This document shows positions 59,701 to 64,000 of a stretch of DNA of 64,000 bases, in pieces. Location: assembly GCF_039535095.1 (NCBI RefSeq), contig NZ_BAAAWN010000001.1:4526001-4590000 (forward strand). Direction: 5' to 3'. Numbering within the stretch: the stretch's first letter is position 1; every line of letters begins with the position of its first letter. The notes beneath the pieces are model-generated. The model made no database searches. It had not been told where the DNA came from and saw nothing but the letters and a program-made list of their open reading frames with translations. This DNA is from Arthrobacter ramosus (GTDB taxonomy: Bacteria; Actinomycetota; Actinomycetes; Actinomycetales; Micrococcaceae). Position numbers and translations under genes: made by a program.

Positions 59701-61227
59701 CTATTTCAGAAATGCGGAAGTCATGACTTCGTCGCGGGAGGCGTTCCGGTCGAATTCAGCAACGATGCGGCCTTGCCTCATGACATGGATACGGTGGGAC
59801 AGCCCGATCACTTCCTCGAGTTCGGAGCTGACGACGACGACGGCCGTGCCCTTTGCTGCGAGGTCGGCGATCATGCCGTGGATGCGGGCTTTGGCCGCGA
59901 TGTCGACACCACGCGTGGGTTCGTCCACCAGCAGCACCGCCGGAGGGTTGAGCAGCCACTTGGCGAAGAGCGCCTTTTGCTGGTTTCCTCCGGACAAATC
60001 GGCAATCAGCGAGCCGCGGCGGGCGCCGCGCAGGTCGACGGAATGGCTGATCTCGGACACGGCTGCCTTTTCCCGGGCTACCCTGACGAAACCGCCCAGT
60101 GATCGGCCTGACAAGGTGGAAAGGGCGATGTTTTCGTCCACCGGCCGGGACATGACCAGGCCCTGTTCTTTCCGCGACTCGGGGACGAGGGCCATTCCGG
60201 CTTTGATGGCTTCCCGGATGGAGTTGGCTCGGAGGCGTCGGCCGTTGATCTGGACATGTCCACTGGTGGTTCGATCAGCACCGAACATGGCGAGCAGGGT
60301 CTCGCTGCGGCCACTGCCCACCAGGCCGGCGATACCCAGGATTTCGCCTTGGCGGACCGTGAAGGAGACGTCTTGCACTTTTGAGCTGCTCAGTCCTGCC
60401 ACCTGGACCACCGTTTTTGCTTCCGGAGACACCGGAGGAACCTCCGGAATGAGGAAATCGACCTCCCTGCCGACCATGAGGCCGACGAGCGACTCCGGCG
60501 TGTGCCCCGAGGCGTCTTCAGTGGTGATGTGCTGTCCGTCACGGAGGATGGTCACGCGGTCCACTAAACCCAGGACTTCCTCCAGATAGTGCGATACGAG
60601 GATGACGGTGGTGCCTGAGCTGGCAAGGTTCCTGATCACCTTTAACAGCTGTGCTTTCTCTGCCTCGTTCAGGACCGCCGTCGGCTCGTCCATGCACAGC
60701 ACCTTGGCGCCACGGGCCAGCGCCTTCAGGATTTCGACCTGCTGCTGCTGACCGATGGGGAGGTCCCCTGCCATCGCCCGGGGGTCAAGCTCAAAGCCGG
60801 TCTCGGCCAGGAGGCGCTCCAAATGATCGGCGTCCCGCCGCGAACGGAGCAGGCTTCCCGTGTTGGCCCATCGGCCCAGGAAGACGTTCTCCAGCACTGA
60901 AAGGCCAGGAATGAGTGCCAGCTCTTGGGATATAAGGGATATTCCGTGTGCGATGGCGTCCCGGGGCTCGGTGATCTTCACCTCCCGGTCGTCAAGCTTG
61001 ACCACGCCGAAATCTGCCGCGATGGCGCCGCCGAGGATCTTCAGCAGCGTGCTCTTGCCAGCACCGTTTTCCCCCATGATGCCGTGGATTTCCCCCGGAG
61101 CCACCGACAACGTGATATCGCGCAGCACAGTGCTGGCACCGTACCGCTTTCCGATTCCGGAGATGGTGATTTCCGGAGCGGCACTCCGATTGACGCGCTC
61201 TGGTGAATCCAACTGTTGTATAGCCAT
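59701..61227 (-). CDS. ABC transporter ATP-binding protein, ribose (RbsA) type, two ATPase domains
   Basis: 508 aa. The first cassette has Walker A GENGAGKST at 52-60, the signature LPIGQQQQVEILKALA and Walker B VLCMDEPTAVL. The second cassette has the degenerate Walker A GLVGSGRSET near residue 300 and signature LSGGNQQKALFAKWL. This duplicate design is typical of CUT2 importers. It lies between the binding protein and the permease. A 16-bp hairpin in the 117-base gap before it may keep the binding-protein message in excess. Confidence 0.95.
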   Translation of the reverse strand: MAIQQLDSPERVNRSAAPEITISGIGKRYGASTVLRDITLSVAPGEIHGIMGENGAGKSTLLKILGGAIAADFGVVKLDDREVKITEPRDAIAHGISLISQELALIPGLSVLENVFLGRWANTGSLLRSRRDADHLERLLAETGFELDPRAMAGDLPIGQQQQVEILKALARGAKVLCMDEPTAVLNEAEKAQLLKVIRNLASSGTTVILVSHYLEEVLGLVDRVTILRDGQHITTEDASGHTPESLVGLMVGREVDFLIPEVPPVSPEAKTVVQVAGLSSSKVQDVSFTVRQGEILGIAGLVGSGRSETLLAMFGADRTTSGHVQINGRRLRANSIREAIKAGMALVPESRKEQGLVMSRPVDENIALSTLSGRSLGGFVRVAREKAAVSEISHSVDLRGARRGSLIADLSGGNQQKALFAKWLLNPPAVLLVDEPTRGVDIAAKARIHGMIADLAAKGTAVVVVSSELEEVIGLSHRIHVMRQGRIVAEFDRNASRDEVMTSAFLK

Positions 61228-61261
61228 TTTGACCTCGGGAGATGGAATGGAAGTTTTGGCC

Positions 61262-61304
61262 GGTCCTGCCGGGACCGAGGGGGGGCTCCGGTCCCGGCAG
61301 GACC
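61262..61304 (-). terminator. Intra-operon hairpin between the binding protein and ATPase genes
   Basis: Perfect 16-bp arms, 61262-61277 and 61289-61304, with an 11-base loop. It lies after the binding-protein stop and before the ATPase start. Such hairpins often end part of the transcripts or protect the 3' end of the binding-protein message. Confidence 0.7.
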
Positions 61305-61344
61305 TCAGCCCCGGCAGGGCAGGACCACGAGGGGGATAAGTCGG

Positions 61345-62367
61345 CTAGTCCGAGTACTTGGAGACGTAGTTCACGGCATCGAGGGCTTCCTTCGTGCCCT
61401 TGGCCTTGTTGGGAGCCAAGCTCGCCTCATCCACTGCCGTTTCCACCTGCTGTCCCCGGGCCTTCGCAAGGCCGAGTTCCGTGGCCTTGGCGCCGTTCGC
61501 CACCACGTCGCTGACGTAGATGGAGAACCATTTACCGGATCGGACGGCCTCGACATTCGAGGTGGATGCGCCGTTGCCAATGAACTTGATGTTGCTATTG
61601 CCTGCGACCGCCGCAGCACCCGTGATCGCCTGGGATGCGCCGATGACGACATCGACGTCCGGGTTAGCCTGGGAAACGTTCTGGAACGCCTGCCGGCCGC
61701 TGTCCTGGGTGTATCCGCCTTCGACACTGGCCACCAGCTTGATCTTCGGATCAGTGGCCAGCTCAGCTTTCACTGCTTCGGTCCGGGCGTTATCCAGCGG
61801 CAGGGACTTGAATCCCTCGAGGTAGGCCACCTTGCAGGTGTCTTTGGAGACTTTGGCGCAGGCATCCTTGCCCATTTGGCCGAGCATCTTGCCGTTGCTG
61901 GTGGGAAGGTCAACGATGCTGATTGCACCCGGGACCTGGGGCTGGATGGTGTCGAACTTCGGGCCGATAACGGAGAACTCGACCACCACCGTTATGCCAG
62001 CTTGGACGGCCTGCTGCAGTGGCGCAATCAGGGCCTGGTTGTCGTTCGCCTGGACAACGATCACCTCGAATTGTTTGGAGGTGACGGCGTCCTGGATCTG
62101 CTGGACCTGGGTCTGGGCGTTGAAGTTGGGGTCTACGAACGTGGCGGTTGCGTTGTTGGCCTTGGCCGCCTGCTGGACGCCGAGGAAGGTTCCTTGGGCG
62201 AAGCCGTTGGACTTGGCGAAGCCGAAGAATCCGACGTTGAGCGGTTTGCCGGCGTCCGCCGTCGAAGCTGGTCCTGCGGCCGCTTGCGTGGGTGGGGTGC
62301 AGGCTGACGTCAGGAGGGCTAGCCCGATGAGCGCCGCGGCTGCGGCTGATTGCTTGATGCTTTTCAT
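61345..62367 (-). CDS. Ribose-type (RbsB-like) substrate-binding lipoprotein
   Basis: 340 aa from the ATG at 62367. Lipoprotein signal: MKSIKQS, hydrophobic core, lipobox LLTSAC with Cys23, then an Ala/Thr-rich linker. The mature part is a periplasmic-binding protein of the sugar-binding LacI-like fold, with NVGFFGFAKSNGFAQG at the start and VDVVIGASQAITGAAAVAG near 250. It delivers the substrate to the RbsC-type permease. The place between hydantoinase B and the ATPase gene suggests a hydantoin-like or related N-compound rather than ribose. Confidence 0.92.
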   Translation of the reverse strand: MKSIKQSAAAAALIGLALLTSACTPPTQAAAGPASTADAGKPLNVGFFGFAKSNGFAQGTFLGVQQAAKANNATATFVDPNFNAQTQVQQIQDAVTSKQFEVIVVQANDNQALIAPLQQAVQAGITVVVEFSVIGPKFDTIQPQVPGAISIVDLPTSNGKMLGQMGKDACAKVSKDTCKVAYLEGFKSLPLDNARTEAVKAELATDPKIKLVASVEGGYTQDSGRQAFQNVSQANPDVDVVIGASQAITGAAAVAGNSNIKFIGNGASTSNVEAVRSGKWFSIYVSDVVANGAKATELGLAKARGQQVETAVDEASLAPNKAKGTKEALDAVNYVSKYSD

Positions 62368-62392
62368 TGGGGTGTCTTTCTGTGGGCAGGGC

Positions 62393-64000
62393 TTAGTATC
62401 CGTAGTGGGTCTTGGCGAAGTCCTCGGTGATGAAGCCGTTGACGATGTCGTAGGTGATCTCGTCCCGGGAGCGTTGGGAGACGTCCCCGAAGCCGCCGCC
62501 GCCACCGACGGCGAGCCGGACGATGTCGCCGGCCTTGACCTTGCGGGCGTTGGCTTTGAGGGTGCGGACCTCATCGCTGCGGCCTGGGTTGAACACAACC
62601 TCGGGCCCTTGGGCGTCTGAGCCGCCGAAGAGTCCCCAGGCCGGGGTCTTGGACCTTTCGAACCAGAGCCCCACGACGCAGTCGGCCAGGAACTCGTATT
62701 CACGGACGACTCCGTTGCCGCCGCGCCACTGGCCGGGGCCCCCGGAGTTGGGGCGGATGGAGTACTCGTTGATGCGGAATGGGTAGCGGGTCTCCATCAT
62801 TTCGATGGGCAGGTCCTTGAGGGAGCCGTTGACGTTGTTGATCATGGCGGACTCGCCGTCGGTGCCTTGCCAGGCTCCCCAACCGCCCAGCGTGGCCTCC
62901 ATGGTCACGAAATTCCGGCCGAAGCGCGGATCGAAACCGGCTGCGGTGATGATCATCGAGTCGCCGTGGCTAGCGCTGGCAACGCGATCGGGCATGGCCG
63001 GCGCCATGGCCTTGGAAACCAGGTCGATCAATAGTCCGAGGTGGGAGAAGTACCACTGGCACGGCGCTGGCGCCACCGCGCCAAGGACCGAACCTGAACG
63101 CACCTGGGTGGTCAACGGCCGGAAGGATCCGCCGTTCGAGTTGGAGTCGGGGCTGACAAGGAGTTTGTAGCCGACCCGCAGTGCGGAGACGGCCTGGGCG
63201 GCGCCGCAGTTGACCGGGCCCATGGTCTGGTCAGCCGATCCGGTGACGTCGAAATCAACGGTATCGCCCGAGACGGTGATCTTTAGCTTGATCGGAATCG
63301 GAGTGTCGAGGTTGATGCCGTCGTTGTCCAGCACGCCTTCGGCTTCGTAGACGCCGTCGGGAATGTTGCGGACGGTCTCGCGCTCGATTTCCTCCGTCTG
63401 ACGGAAGATCTCATCCCGGGCAGCATCCAGTTGGTCCATGCCGTAACGGCCCACGAGTTCCTTCATCCGGGTGGTACCCATCCGGAGGGCGGCGATCATC
63501 GCGTGCATGTCACCGATGGTCTGGTAGGGGAAGCGAACATTGGTTCGGATCAGATCCACCACGGAGGTTTCAATACCTGCCTCGATCAGTTTGACCGGGC
63601 CCATCCGGAAGCCCTCCTGGAAGATGTCCGTCGCGTCCATGGAACCGCCGACGTCCTTCGAGCCCATGTCCATCCAGTGCGCACGGGTGGCTGCGAAGCC
63701 GACCACCGCGCCGTCGTCGAAGATCGGGGCAAAAATGGTGACGTCGTTCAGGTGGGTTCCGCCAAGATAGGAATCGTTGAGGATCCAGACGTCCCCTTCC
63801 TTCCACACCTCGCGGCCGTACAGTTCTTCCACCGCGATGGAACAGGTTTCCAGGTTGCCCAGGAACAACGGCAGGCCAGCGGACTGTCCGAGCACGCGGT
63901 GCTCGGTGTCCAGGAGCGCTACGACGCAGTCCCCTCCTTCGTAAAGGATCGGTGAGTAGGCGGAGCGGATGAGGGTGGCGTTCATGTCGTCCGCGGCGCT
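62393..64000 (-). CDS. Hydantoinase B / oxoprolinase family protein, N-terminus outside window
   Basis: 535 residues visible. The frame is open to the right edge, and family members have about 25-30 residues before the motif MNATLIRSAYSPILYEGGDC, so the start lies beyond 64000. DVWILNDSYLGGTHLNDVTI is the HyuB metal-binding segment, and GPVNCGAAQAVSALRVGYKL and NSGGPGQWRGGNGVVREYEF are further family marks. HyuB opens hydantoin or oxoproline rings with HyuA. It is the most upstream gene of the run seen here; a true HyuA partner may lie outside the window, since the HyuA-like protein here lacks intact phosphate loops. Confidence 0.92.
   Translation of the reverse strand, partial: SAADDMNATLIRSAYSPILYEGGDCVVALLDTEHRVLGQSAGLPLFLGNLETCSIAVEELYGREVWKEGDVWILNDSYLGGTHLNDVTIFAPIFDDGAVVGFAATRAHWMDMGSKDVGGSMDATDIFQEGFRMGPVKLIEAGIETSVVDLIRTNVRFPYQTIGDMHAMIAALRMGTTRMKELVGRYGMDQLDAARDEIFRQTEEIERETVRNIPDGVYEAEGVLDNDGINLDTPIPIKLKITVSGDTVDFDVTGSADQTMGPVNCGAAQAVSALRVGYKLLVSPDSNSNGGSFRPLTTQVRSGSVLGAVAPAPCQWYFSHLGLLIDLVSKAMAPAMPDRVASASHGDSMIITAAGFDPRFGRNFVTMEATLGGWGAWQGTDGESAMINNVNGSLKDLPIEMMETRYPFRINEYSIRPNSGGPGQWRGGNGVVREYEFLADCVVGLWFERSKTPAWGLFGGSDAQGPEVVFNPGRSDEVRTLKANARKVKAGDIVRLAVGGGGGFGDVSQRSRDEITYDIVNGFITEDFAKTHYGY

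Noticed and set aside
1..64000. tRNA or rRNA genes
   Set aside because: I looked for clover-leaf arms with CCA-like ends and for conserved rRNA stretches in the gaps and saw none, but I cannot run a covariance search.

Overview
The window is GC-rich, densely coded actinobacterial chromosome. The protein set fits the Micrococcaceae, most likely Arthrobacter in the broad sense (Arthrobacter, Paenarthrobacter or Pseudarthrobacter). Pointers are a 180-kDa class NAD-glutamate dehydrogenase, a hut locus next to an IclR regulator, LacI-controlled sugar operons, pxpABC, and short intergenic hairpins with a shared sequence. I see no rRNA, tRNA, CRISPR array, transposase or clear prophage. The lineage call is inference from gene content and style.

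Layout. 1-1.4 kb: the end of a sugar-acid operon, with a TIM-barrel enzyme and an oxidoisomerase-like protein that resemble the D-apionate pair OiaC/ApnO. 1.5-7.7 kb: a small monooxygenase, the giant NAD-GDH and two small hypotheticals. 7.8-14.8 kb: histidine use (hutU-hutH, an IclR regulator, an amino-acid permease) with two matching palindromes that are probable IclR operators, then a LysE exporter. 14.8-18.3 kb: a secreted Ala/Pro-rich protein, a secreted NodB deacetylase with twin C-terminal modules, and two small proteins, one excisionase-like. 18.2-24.1 kb: a LacI-controlled ABC importer with an atypical GH32-clan enzyme; the promoter is framed by two operator copies.

24.2-38 kb is a mosaic: a diguanylate cyclase, 3-hydroxybutyrate dehydrogenase with an MHS transporter and LysR regulator, methyltransferases, an Abi_2 (AbiD/AbiF-like) defence protein preceded by a promoter and terminator-like hairpin, a thiamine-binding protein, TetR, azlCD, a DoxX-like protein, an FAH-family hydrolase, GDPD and DUF445. 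38.2-41.3 kb: 5-oxoprolinase pxpABC. 41.4-46.9 kb: hypothetical proteins, an AlkD-like repeat protein, an MGT-type glycosyltransferase preceded by a 57-bp tandem repeat, and a MarR/FAD-monooxygenase divergon. 46.9-52.2 kb: an exported protein of unknown role and a LacI-pgmB-GH65 disaccharide phosphorylase operon.

52.9-64 kb is one long leftward run entering from beyond the right edge: hydantoinase B, a ribose-type ABC importer, an unusual hydantoinase-A-like protein, DUF917, PucR, a lone GAF protein and an amidohydrolase. It looks like an uptake and degradation system for a hydantoin-like or thiohydantoin-like N-heterocycle. Several modules (hut, pxp, perhaps this one) converge on glutamate, which the NAD-GDH can deaminate to 2-oxoglutarate. 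The two most unusual items are the Abi_2 gene with its candidate upstream RNA and the DUF917/hydantoinase operon with its motif-degenerate HyuA homologue.
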